Origin: Opitutaceae bacterium
GTDB taxonomy: Bacteria > Verrucomicrobiota > Verrucomicrobiia > Opitutales > Opitutaceae
Reading direction: 5' to 3'
DNA length: 8,287 bases
NCBI GenBank assembly: GCA_031254955.1
Contig: JAIRTK010000549.1
Coordinates: 1 to 8,287 of the forward strand
This document shows positions 1-6,820 of the stretch, piece after piece (within the stretch, counting starts at the first letter, position 1; each line of letters starts with the position of its first letter). The translations under genes were made by a program, and so were the position numbers. Below the pieces are notes generated by a model, which did not search any database, was not told the DNA's origin, and saw only the letters and a program-made list of their open reading frames with translations.

Positions 1-1
1 G

Positions 2-1471
2 AAGGGCTGCCGGGTTCTGCTCGCATGCCCAAAAATGCACGCAGGCGGCATGCTGGCGAGCGGACTTGGCATGCTTGACACCAGATACGGGCCGGGAATG
101 CACGGTGATTTTGTCAGGGAGTTTGTCGCGGCGGTATCCGCAGTTTACCGCAAGCGGGAGGAGGCTGGTGCGGCGAAATGGCAACTGCCGCAATCGTCTG
201 CCCGGCCCTATTACGAACCCTCGGTAATCGAAAGCGTGTTTGATGTGTTCCTTTCCTCGTCGGATGCCCATGTTGGGCGCATCGTGTTCTGGCGTGGACA
301 TCATTTGTTGTCTGCGGAAACTGCAGGCAGCCGGGTCGTGCGCATCACGTTGGAGTCACCGGGCAAAGCGCGTCGGGTCGTGACGGCGCGGACGTTTATC
401 GATTGCACTTACGAAGGTGACCTCGCCGCCGCGGCAGGCGTGCCGTCGCGCGTCGGGCGCGAATCGGCGGAGGAATGGGGCGAGTCGCTTGCGGGCATCC
501 GCTACATCGACTGGCGGACGGGGCACGAACGCATGACCTCGGATTCAGGGGCGTCGTCGCCTGCAATCCAAGCGTATTGTGCGCGGTGCGTCTTTACCAC
601 GGACAGGGAAAAAATGGTTCCCGTCCGTCGTCCGGCAAGCTACGAGCAGCACCTGATGGATCTGATGCCGCTTGGCCGGGATTTTGCGGCGGGCCGGTTG
701 CGAAATCGTAGCTATGGGAAAGCGCTCCCTAATTTGAAATGGGAGCTGAATGGCTCCATCAACCAGCCCACCAGCCTGAATTGTCCTGGCATAAACTGGG
801 CGTGGCCCGGGGCGAACCGTGCACATCGCGCGCGATTGGAGCGTTTCCATGTCGAGCATGCCGCGAGTTTCGTATGGTTTTTGCAGCATGACAGCAACGT
901 GCCGGACAACGTGCGGGCTTACTGGCGAAAGGCCGGGCTGCATAGCGAGGAATTTGCCGACAACGGTCACTGGCCCTGGCAAATCTACGTGCGCGAAGCC
1001 CGTCGCATCGAAGGCCGCGCGCTCGTCACACAACATAATTTTGTCGTCGATAAAAAACTGGGCCGCACTCCGCCGGTAAAACATCCGGTGGCGGTTGGCG
1101 AATACAGCTTCGATGTTCATCCGTGCCAGGATCGTCGCTTTGAGGTGGACGGCCTGCAGGAAGGGGCGATTTGGTATCCGCGCAACACACCCACCAAGGC
1201 GATGCCCGGCCAGATTCCCTACGAGGCAATGTTGCCGCGCGCGCTTGACAACCTGCTCGTGCCCGTCGCGCTTTCCGCGACCCATATCGGCATGTCGGTC
1301 GTGCGCATGGAGCCTGTGTGGATGACCACCGGGCAGATCGCCGGGCTCGCCGCCGCCGAGGCCAAGGATTCGGGGCGCGATGTCGCAAACATCGACCCGG
1401 CGCTGCTCCCGCCGCGCGCCGGGCTTATCGGCGACCCGTGGGCGGCGGGTTTGGTCGTCGGGCATGGATGA
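2..1471 (+). CDS. FAD-dependent oxidoreductase, PF12831-type, 5'-truncated by the window edge
   Basis: The reading frame is open to the first bases, so the true start lies upstream. The ATG at 35 falls inside a conserved FAD-binding stretch (KMHAGGMLASGLGMLD) and is not the start. What is missing is the first beta strand with the GxGxxG dinucleotide loop, roughly 25-30 residues plus any signal peptide, so location in the cell cannot be judged. Visible family marks, in order, are the GGM..GLG..D segment after the second strand, FIDCTYEGDLAAAAGVP (second FAD contact region), REARR (992-1006), a D-V-H motif (1112-1120), and the C-terminal DNLLVPVALSATH...RMEPVWMTTGQIAGLAAA that closes over the flavin. 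About 489 residues are present, close to a full family member. The family is often labelled hypothetical or, by misannotation, xanthan lyase; its substrates are mostly unknown. The gene sits 77 bases ahead of the GH38-like gene on the same strand, consistent with one operon. Family assignment is firm; the reaction is not known. Confidence 0.88.
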   Translation, partial: KGCRVLLACPKMHAGGMLASGLGMLDTRYGPGMHGDFVREFVAAVSAVYRKREEAGAAKWQLPQSSARPYYEPSVIESVFDVFLSSSDAHVGRIVFWRGHHLLSAETAGSRVVRITLESPGKARRVVTARTFIDCTYEGDLAAAAGVPSRVGRESAEEWGESLAGIRYIDWRTGHERMTSDSGASSPAIQAYCARCVFTTDREKMVPVRRPASYEQHLMDLMPLGRDFAAGRLRNRSYGKALPNLKWELNGSINQPTSLNCPGINWAWPGANRAHRARLERFHVEHAASFVWFLQHDSNVPDNVRAYWRKAGLHSEEFADNGHWPWQIYVREARRIEGRALVTQHNFVVDKKLGRTPPVKHPVAVGEYSFDVHPCQDRRFEVDGLQEGAIWYPRNTPTKAMPGQIPYEAMLPRALDNLLVPVALSATHIGMSVVRMEPVWMTTGQIAGLAAAEAKDSGRDVANIDPALLPPRAGLIGDPWAAGLVVGHG

Positions 1472-1548
1472 CTCCCCGCCTCGCTAAAAACGCATCCCTT
1501 TGTTTTTATTTTCAAATCAACCCAATCTTTCCATCCCAAACGTTATTT
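1472..1548 (+). other. Intergenic leader of the GH38-like gene
   Basis: This 77-base spacer is clearly more AT- and pyrimidine-rich than the genes around it. Read in the frame of the downstream gene it would extend that protein by 27 residues from an ATG at 1468, but its third positions are only about 38 percent G/C (10 of 26 codons), against strong G/C bias in the gene. It therefore looks non-coding. No Shine-Dalgarno-like purine run precedes the ATG at 1549, and no inverted repeat or clear promoter boxes are visible. Confidence 0.6.
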
Positions 1549-4500
1549 ATGAACGAAAACCCTTTCGCATCTGTTTTCGCAATCCACCTGTTCCTTGTGT
1601 CGCTTCTAGGGTCTGCGCCTGTCGCTGCAAATGCCGATGCGGATTTGTTTCCCGCCCGCATCGCGCAACTGGAGCCGACCGTGCTGTTCGCCGCCGGCGG
1701 GCCGCTTCGTCAGGTGGGCTGGCTTTCGCTCGAAAACAACACCGCCGCCCCCGTGCACTGCGAGCTGCTGGTGCGCGCCGGGGAAAATGCCTCCGTTCCC
1801 CCGCAGAAATTCACGCTTCCGCCGGGGCTTTCGCGCCACGACTTGCTGGTGCCCGACATGGAAAAGCCGACAGAGGTCACGGTCGAACTGCGCGCGGGCG
1901 GCAAAACCGTCGAAACATTCCGCCAGCCGTGGCGACCCCAGCGCAAGTGGAAGGTGTTTGTCGTGAAATCCTCGCACGAGGACATCGGCTACGAGGATTA
2001 CCTCTGGGTGAAACAGAAAAAAATCGCCGACAACATCGACCTTGGCCGGCGCCTCAGCGCGCCGGCGGCGGAGCCGGTCGCCGAGGGCGCGGCGGCGGCG
2101 GGCGGTTATCATTATTTTTTGGAGACACTGCTTTTCCCGCGCTATTACATGGAGGAACGCTCGGAGGCGGCGTGGCGCAGGATCGCGGAGAGGGACGTGA
2201 AGACCGAAAGCATGCCGCTGGCCGGCGCGCCGAGCGGCGTGCACGCGCACTGGATGGATTACGAGGAGCTGGCGCGCATGACCTATCCGGCGCGCCGCGA
2301 ATACAAGGACCGCTTCGGCCTCGATCTCGACACGTTTGTCATGGTGGACAACCCGAGCATTTCATGGTCGTCGGTGCAGGCGCTGGCCGGCGCGGGTTTC
2401 CGCTATGCGGTGCGTTTCGGCCAGCCGTTCCGCACGAAAAAACAAAACGATTACGCAACCACCAAGGTGCCCGCGATTTTCTGGTGGGAAGGCCCCGACG
2501 CGCAGAGCCGCGTGCTCTTCACCTGGCGCCATCACTACGGGATTAATTTCTGGTTTGGGCAGACCGGAGGCGGCGGTTATTCGGACCTGTCCGACCTCGC
2601 CGCCGTCAATGTCAACAAGGTGGCGCTCGCCGTGCAGGACGGCTCCCTCGGGCCGTATCCCTACGACGCGCTGCTCATCCCGTCGTATCAGGATCACGAG
2701 ACTCCCGTATGGGACAACCGCGCGCTGCGTCGCTGGCAGGCGCGCTACCGTTACCCGGAAATCCGCATTGCCGGCCCGCGTGAATTCATGGCCTATATGG
2801 AAAGCTCCCACGGTCGCGAACTGCCGGTGTTGCGCGGCGACCTGAACAATTTCTCCGCCGACTACGCGACCATCGACCCCGAGGCGCAAGGCTGGAAGCG
2901 CACCGCCTCGCGCCTGCTGCCGCTGGCCGAGTCGCTCGGCGCCGTCGCGCTCGCGCTCGACCCGTCCTTTGCGTTTCCACCGGCGGAGGTCGAGCGCGCC
3001 TACACACGCATGTTTGATTTCACCGAGCACAGCTGGCCGACGAGTCCGCCCTCCGGCCCCGTGCATCAGTTCAACGCGCAATGGGGCAAGCGCCTCGAAG
3101 GCGGTCGCGCGCTCGCCGATGCGCGGCGCCTCCTCGACAAATCCTGGGATGCGCTCGCCGCCCGCGTGAAGACCGGCGACGAGCCGGCGCTCATGGTGGT
3201 CAACCCGCTTGCGCACCCGCGCACCGACCTCGTCACCCTCGCGCAACCGCTCCCCGCCGGCGTCACGCTGGTGGACAATGTCACCGGAAAACCCGCCGTC
3301 ACGCAAACGCTCGCCGACGGCGGCATGATGTTTCTCGCGGAGGACGTGCCCGCGTTTGGATATAAAACCTACCGCATGACCGCCGCCCCGCTCCGCGCGG
3401 ACACGGGCGCCCCCGCGCTGTCCGCCGATGCCGGCGCGATTTCCAATGAATATTATATTATAAAATTCGATCGGGAGAGCGGCGCGGTCTCCAGTATCAT
3501 TGACCGCGAGCTGGGCCGGGAGCTTGTCGATCCCTCGGCCCCCCATCAATTCAACCAGCTCGTGTGGGTGAATAAAAAAAGCAAGGAGGGCCTGGCCGGC
3601 ACAAACTACGCCCCGAAAAAAGGCGCCGCGCTCAAGCCGTCCGCAGGCGCCGTCGCGGTGGAGATGGTGGCGGCATACAAGGACGAGAAGCTGGGCGGCG
3701 CCGAGGTCACGCAAACCGTGCGCCTCTATGCCGGGCTGAAACGCATCGACATCATCAACGACCTGCGCCACGTCGGGGTGCTGCATTCCGACCGCAGCGC
3801 CGACCGCTACAAGAGCAACCTCTTTTATGCATTTCCCGTGAAGGCCGATGGTTTCACCGCGCGGGCCGAATATCCCGGCGGGGTGGTGCGTCCCCACGAC
3901 GACCAACTGCGCTGGGGTTCGCACGACTACCTCGCCGTCAACCGCTGGGCCGACGTGGGCAACAACGAGTTTGGCGTCACCCTCGCGCCGTGGAACGCGC
4001 CGATTGTGCATTTCGGCGGCATCCGCTACAACGAGTTCTCCATCGACTACAAGCCCGCGTCCTCGCACCTCTACAGTTTCGCCTGGTCCAACCGCATGGC
4101 CGGCCTGCTCGCCATGTGCGCCGACGACATGAACGGGCGGTTTGTGTATTCGCTTTCATCATACAAGGGCGGCTGGGAGGGCGGTTCCGCCGCCCGCCTC
4201 GGCTGGTCGGTCGGCAGCCCGCTCCAGGCGCGCGTCCTGGCGCCCCGCCGGCAGGGCGCGCTTCCCGCCGCGACAGCGTCGTTCCTTTCTATCGACGCGC
4301 CCAATGTTCACCTGACCGTGCTCAAGGAATCCGCGCAACCGGGAAGAGGCTGGGTGATGCGTCTCGTCGAGACCCAGGGGCGCGCGACCGAGGCGGCCAT
4401 CGACATCGCCGGCCTGCCCGTGGACGCCGCCGCTTTGTGCGACTTGGTGGAAAACGATGTGTCCGCGCTTGCGCTTCGCGACGGCAAGCTGCGCCTCGCG

Positions 4501-5151
4501 CTCAAGCCCTGGTCGTTCGCGACCGTGCGCGTCTATGCGAAGAAGAACGCGCCCGGTGCCGTCGTCAGGCCCGATGCCGCCGCGGTGTCCGATTCCGGCG
4601 TGCGCCTGGAATGGCCGGCCGTCGCCGGAGCGGCCGCGTATAATATATATCGTTCCGCCGATCCCGATGCCCCCGCGAGCGCCTACACTTTGGTCGGACG
4701 CGCGGCTGGAAACGAGTTTCTTGACGCCGGTCTGAATCCGGCGACCGAATATTATTATCATGTCGCCGCCGTCGGCGCCGGCAATATTCAAGGGCAAATC
4801 TCACCGCAGGCCGCCGTGCGAACCTCGTCGCAAAATATCACGCCTCCGCGCCCCGTTTCCGAACTCGGCGTGGTGCGCCAGACGAAAAACCGCCAGATGG
4901 TCTGCTGGCACAAAAATCCGGAGCCCGACATCGCCCGCTACCATGTGCATCGCAGTGCGAAACCGGACTTCGCGCCCGCGCCGGACACGCGCATCGGCGA
5001 AGTGACTCCGGGAGGATATTATCTGGAACATTTCATCGACGACGGATTGTCGCCGGGCGCGACCTATTATTATAAAGTCCTGCCCGAGGATTGGGCCGGA
5101 AACCTGCAAAAAGACTCGCCCGAGGCCTTCGCGACCACGCCCAGGGAATAG
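1549..5151 (+). CDS. Secreted GH38-like (alpha-mannosidase family) glycoside hydrolase with two C-terminal FN3 domains
   Basis: The 1200-residue product starts with a signal peptide (hydrophobic core about 7-22, likely cleavage after APVAANA, residue 29). Residues about 30-135 look like a beta-sandwich. The catalytic part follows. KSSHEDIGYED gives the HxD zinc pair of family GH38 (H143, D145), VDNPSISW places the candidate nucleophile and zinc ligand at D267, and IPSYQDHETP (Q381-E384) sits where the last zinc ligand is expected. Residues about 520-1000 match GH38 C-terminal beta domains, including NEYYIIKFDRESGAVSSIID from 633 and LFYAFPV at 758. Two fibronectin type III repeats end the protein (about 1004-1093 and 1099-1200), each with a Tyr-rich final strand (EYYYHV, TYYYKV). 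GH38 enzymes retain configuration and mostly cleave alpha-mannosides; this divergent branch may act on another glycoside. The protein is longer than the usual 800-1050 residues because of the FN3 tail. There is no dockerin or PEP-CTERM-like anchor. I chose 1549 because it gives a compact signal peptide; an in-frame ATG at 1468 overlaps the upstream stop as ATGA. Confidence 0.8.
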   Translation: MNENPFASVFAIHLFLVSLLGSAPVAANADADLFPARIAQLEPTVLFAAGGPLRQVGWLSLENNTAAPVHCELLVRAGENASVPPQKFTLPPGLSRHDLLVPDMEKPTEVTVELRAGGKTVETFRQPWRPQRKWKVFVVKSSHEDIGYEDYLWVKQKKIADNIDLGRRLSAPAAEPVAEGAAAAGGYHYFLETLLFPRYYMEERSEAAWRRIAERDVKTESMPLAGAPSGVHAHWMDYEELARMTYPARREYKDRFGLDLDTFVMVDNPSISWSSVQALAGAGFRYAVRFGQPFRTKKQNDYATTKVPAIFWWEGPDAQSRVLFTWRHHYGINFWFGQTGGGGYSDLSDLAAVNVNKVALAVQDGSLGPYPYDALLIPSYQDHETPVWDNRALRRWQARYRYPEIRIAGPREFMAYMESSHGRELPVLRGDLNNFSADYATIDPEAQGWKRTASRLLPLAESLGAVALALDPSFAFPPAEVERAYTRMFDFTEHSWPTSPPSGPVHQFNAQWGKRLEGGRALADARRLLDKSWDALAARVKTGDEPALMVVNPLAHPRTDLVTLAQPLPAGVTLVDNVTGKPAVTQTLADGGMMFLAEDVPAFGYKTYRMTAAPLRADTGAPALSADAGAISNEYYIIKFDRESGAVSSIIDRELGRELVDPSAPHQFNQLVWVNKKSKEGLAGTNYAPKKGAALKPSAGAVAVEMVAAYKDEKLGGAEVTQTVRLYAGLKRIDIINDLRHVGVLHSDRSADRYKSNLFYAFPVKADGFTARAEYPGGVVRPHDDQLRWGSHDYLAVNRWADVGNNEFGVTLAPWNAPIVHFGGIRYNEFSIDYKPASSHLYSFAWSNRMAGLLAMCADDMNGRFVYSLSSYKGGWEGGSAARLGWSVGSPLQARVLAPRRQGALPAATASFLSIDAPNVHLTVLKESAQPGRGWVMRLVETQGRATEAAIDIAGLPVDAAALCDLVENDVSALALRDGKLRLALKPWSFATVRVYAKKNAPGAVVRPDAAAVSDSGVRLEWPAVAGAAAYNIYRSADPDAPASAYTLVGRAAGNEFLDAGLNPATEYYYHVAAVGAGNIQGQISPQAAVRTSSQNITPPRPVSELGVVRQTKNRQMVCWHKNPEPDIARYHVHRSAKPDFAPAPDTRIGEVTPGGYYLEHFIDDGLSPGATYYYKVLPEDWAGNLQKDSPEAFATTPRE

Positions 5152-5190
5152 GCGTTTTCCCAATGCAAACCGCAAAAACGAACCCTCAAA

Positions 5191-5301
5191 AGTAGCGAGT
5201 AGCGAGTAGCGAGTAGTGAGTAGGAAACCAAAAACCAAACCACACAAACCGCCGGCGCGGCAGCGCCACTACTCGCTACCCGCTACCCGCTACTCGCTAC
5301 T
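5191..5301. repeat. Inverted repeat built from tandem heptamers (AGTAGCG / CTACTCG)
   Basis: The left arm (5191-5223) is 4.7 tandem copies of AGTAGCG, with one AGTAGTG variant. The right arm (5269-5301) is the same array inverted: CTACTCG, CTACCCG twice, CTACTCG, then CTACT. Paired, the 33-base arms give 30 Watson-Crick pairs, one G-T pair and two A-C mismatches around a 45-base spacer. The spacer holds its own small hairpin (GGCGC 5254-5258 with GCGCC 5263-5267, four-base loop). It fills most of the gap between the GH38-like and second FAD genes. Transcribed with the operon it would form a strong RNA hairpin, possibly protecting the upstream mRNA end or damping downstream expression. No U-tract follows, so a standard intrinsic terminator is not supported. 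I infer a dispersed genomic repeat family; copy number cannot be seen here. Confidence 0.85.
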
Positions 5302-5323
5302 AAAACCAAACCTTTTAATTACC

Positions 5324-6616
5324 ATGATCCCAAGCTCACTGGATGGAAGACGCTACGATGTGATTGTCTGCGGCGCCGGCAGCGCCGGAGTCGCCGCCGC
5401 CTGCTCCGCCGCCAAGGAAGGCGCGCAGGTGCTGCTGCTGGAGCGTTACGGCTTCGGCGGCGGCATCCTCACCGCTGCGATGATCCACACCTTCGACGCG
5501 ATCAGGAGCTGCGTGGACAGCAGCGTCGATGTCGTCGCGGGATTCGCGAACGAACTCGTGGCCGAGATCGGCGCGCTCGGCGGCGACGCCACCGGCGACA
5601 ACCCGCCCGAGGTCGTGTCCGTGCATCCCGAAATGCAGAAGGTCGCCATCGACCGCCTGCTGGCGCGCGCGGGCGTGACCGTGCTTTATCACGCGCATGT
5701 CTGCGACGTGCTGCTCGAAAACAGGCGCGTCACCGGGGTCGAGGCCGCCTTGCGCGACGGGCGCGCGCGTTTCCATGCGCCGGTCGTGGTTGACGGCACC
5801 GGGGATGCCGAGCTGGCATTCTACGCCGGCGCGCCGTTCGACATCGCGCGGGATTTGCAGGCGCTCACCTATCATTTCCGGCTCGGCAATGTCGCGCCCG
5901 GCCCGGGCTGGGAGCAATGGGAGGAAATCACGCGGCGCGTGCTCAAGGAGGCGCGCGACGCGGGCGAAATCGAGGTTTACGGCGGCCCGTGGATCATCCG
6001 TCTCGCAGACGGGGAAATCTCCGTCAACTCGACCCGCGTGTTTGGCAATCCCGTCGATCCCGCCGAGCTTTCCGTCGCGGAGCAAAAAGGGCGCGCGCAG
6101 ATGCTCGACATCTGGAACATTCTCCGCCGCCGGGCGCCGGAGCTGAAGGACAGTTATATAGTTTCCGGCTCCACGCAATTGCACATCCGGGAGAGCCGCA
6201 TCATTCGCGGCGAATATCTATTGACCGAGGACGACATTCGCGCGCGCACGCCCTTCGCCGACAGCATCGCCGTGGGCGCGTGGCCGGTTGACATTCATCC
6301 CAACACCGGCTTTTCCGGCGTGCACCCGCACAAGGAAAACCCGCCCGCGCCCTATGAAATCCCCTACCGCTGCCTTGTGCCGCGGGCGGTGGACGGCCTG
6401 CTCGTCGCCGGCAAACCCATCTCCACGACGCACCGCGCGCACGGCTCGACCCGCGTGCCCGGCACCTCCCTCGCCACGGGCCAGGCGGCGGGCGTGGCCG
6501 CGGCCCTGGCCGCGCGCGGGGGCATCGCGCCGCGCGCGGTCGATCCGGGCCGGCTTCGCGCCGCGCTGGTCGCGCAAAACGCCATCGTATCAATCGCCGC
6601 CGCGCCGGTCGTCTGA
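5324..6616 (+). CDS. FAD-dependent oxidoreductase, PF12831-type, complete
   Basis: The 430-residue product has no signal peptide and is probably cytoplasmic. Residues 11-47 form the FAD-binding beta-alpha-beta unit: YDVIVCGAGSAGVAAA with G17, G19 and G22, the ribose-binding acid E40 at the end of strand two (LLLER), then GFGGG. DGTGDA (157-162) is the second FAD motif. HIRESR (287-292) and WPVDIHPNTG match conserved mid-protein motifs of the family. The C-terminal GLLVAGKPIS (from about 358) and RVPGTSLATGQAAGVAAALA complete the flavin site. The last module parallels the first gene in this window, so the two are paralogues, but this one is shorter and keeps a normal E40. The ATG at 5324 begins just before the Rossmann fold; an in-frame GTG at 5216 would read through the repeat hairpin and is rejected. 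The substrate is unknown; a sugar-derived alcohol or lactone is a guess from the neighbours. No Shine-Dalgarno sequence is visible (TTTTAATTACC precedes the ATG). Confidence 0.88.
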   Translation: MIPSSLDGRRYDVIVCGAGSAGVAAACSAAKEGAQVLLLERYGFGGGILTAAMIHTFDAIRSCVDSSVDVVAGFANELVAEIGALGGDATGDNPPEVVSVHPEMQKVAIDRLLARAGVTVLYHAHVCDVLLENRRVTGVEAALRDGRARFHAPVVVDGTGDAELAFYAGAPFDIARDLQALTYHFRLGNVAPGPGWEQWEEITRRVLKEARDAGEIEVYGGPWIIRLADGEISVNSTRVFGNPVDPAELSVAEQKGRAQMLDIWNILRRRAPELKDSYIVSGSTQLHIRESRIIRGEYLLTEDDIRARTPFADSIAVGAWPVDIHPNTGFSGVHPHKENPPAPYEIPYRCLVPRAVDGLLVAGKPISTTHRAHGSTRVPGTSLATGQAAGVAAALAARGGIAPRAVDPGRLRAALVAQNAIVSIAAAPVV

Positions 6617-6627
6617 ACCTCATTTAT

Positions 6628-6637
6628 AGTAATTACT
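6628..6637. promoter_or_regulatory. 10-bp perfect palindrome (AGTAATTACT), possible operator
   Basis: AGTAATTACT is self-complementary and lies 12 bases after the stop of the second FAD gene, in an AT-rich patch of the gap leading to the transporter gene. Short perfect palindromes of this type can be dimeric regulator sites. There is only one copy, no regulator gene lies nearby and no promoter boxes are clearly placed around it, so chance remains a fair explanation. Confidence 0.2.
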
Positions 6638-6677
6638 GATGTCACGCGGAGTGAACCACCAAACGCGACAAACCCCC

Positions 6678-6782
6678 GGCAGGGAGGCCTCTCCGAGGCC
6701 TCCGTCACCACGCTCCGATTTTCCCATGAAATTCCAAACCTTAAACCCCGCCCGGCGGAGGCCTCGGAGAGGCCTCCCTGCC
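6678..6782. repeat. Perfect 27-bp inverted repeat with self-complementary arms
   Basis: The left arm (6678-6704) and right arm (6756-6782) are exact reverse complements over 27 bases, separated by 51 bases. Each arm is also a hairpin: GGAGGCCTC (6683-6691), TCC, then GAGGCCTCC (6695-6703), with the mirror arrangement in the right arm. The element can therefore fold as one long stem or as two small stems, and it contains four AGGCCT sites. It occupies most of the gap before the transporter gene. No flanking target-site duplication is evident, no open reading frame lies inside it, and no T-tract follows. It looks like a small non-autonomous repeat element or a transcript-structuring repeat. That it is dispersed in the genome is inference. 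Confidence 0.9.
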
Positions 6783-6820
6783 ACCTGCGGCCATTTTTCA
6801 AACCATCATTGATTCAAGCC

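Noticed and set aside
35..37. ATG at 35 as the start of the first gene
   Set aside because: The frame is open upstream to the window edge and the upstream residues (GCRVLLACP) match the conserved strand before the GGM motif, so the start is outside the window.
1318..1548. Long N-terminal extension of the GH38-like protein from an ATG at 1318
   Set aside because: It overlaps the well-supported end of the first gene in another frame and gives an arginine-rich, unlikely protein before the signal peptide.
2362..4068. 568-codon open frame on the minus strand
   Set aside because: It is antisense to the GH38-like gene; long antisense frames are expected from strong G/C third-position bias, and its translation shows no recognisable domain.
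5191..5301. CRISPR array
   Set aside because: Seven-base contiguous units with no spacers and no cas genes nearby.
5216..5323. GTG start at 5216 for the second FAD enzyme
   Set aside because: It reads through the repeat hairpin and yields low-complexity RYSL-type peptide; the Rossmann fold begins right after the ATG at 5324.
6678..6782. Rho-independent terminator or insertion sequence with terminal repeats
   Set aside because: No T-tract after the stem, no transposase, no target duplication, and the 51-base interior codes for nothing.
5307..6804. CAAACC shared upstream of the starts at 5324 and 6821 as a regulatory motif
   Set aside because: Its distance to the start differs (11 versus 16 bases) and the gaps are generally rich in A and C with further copies, so it is likely compositional.
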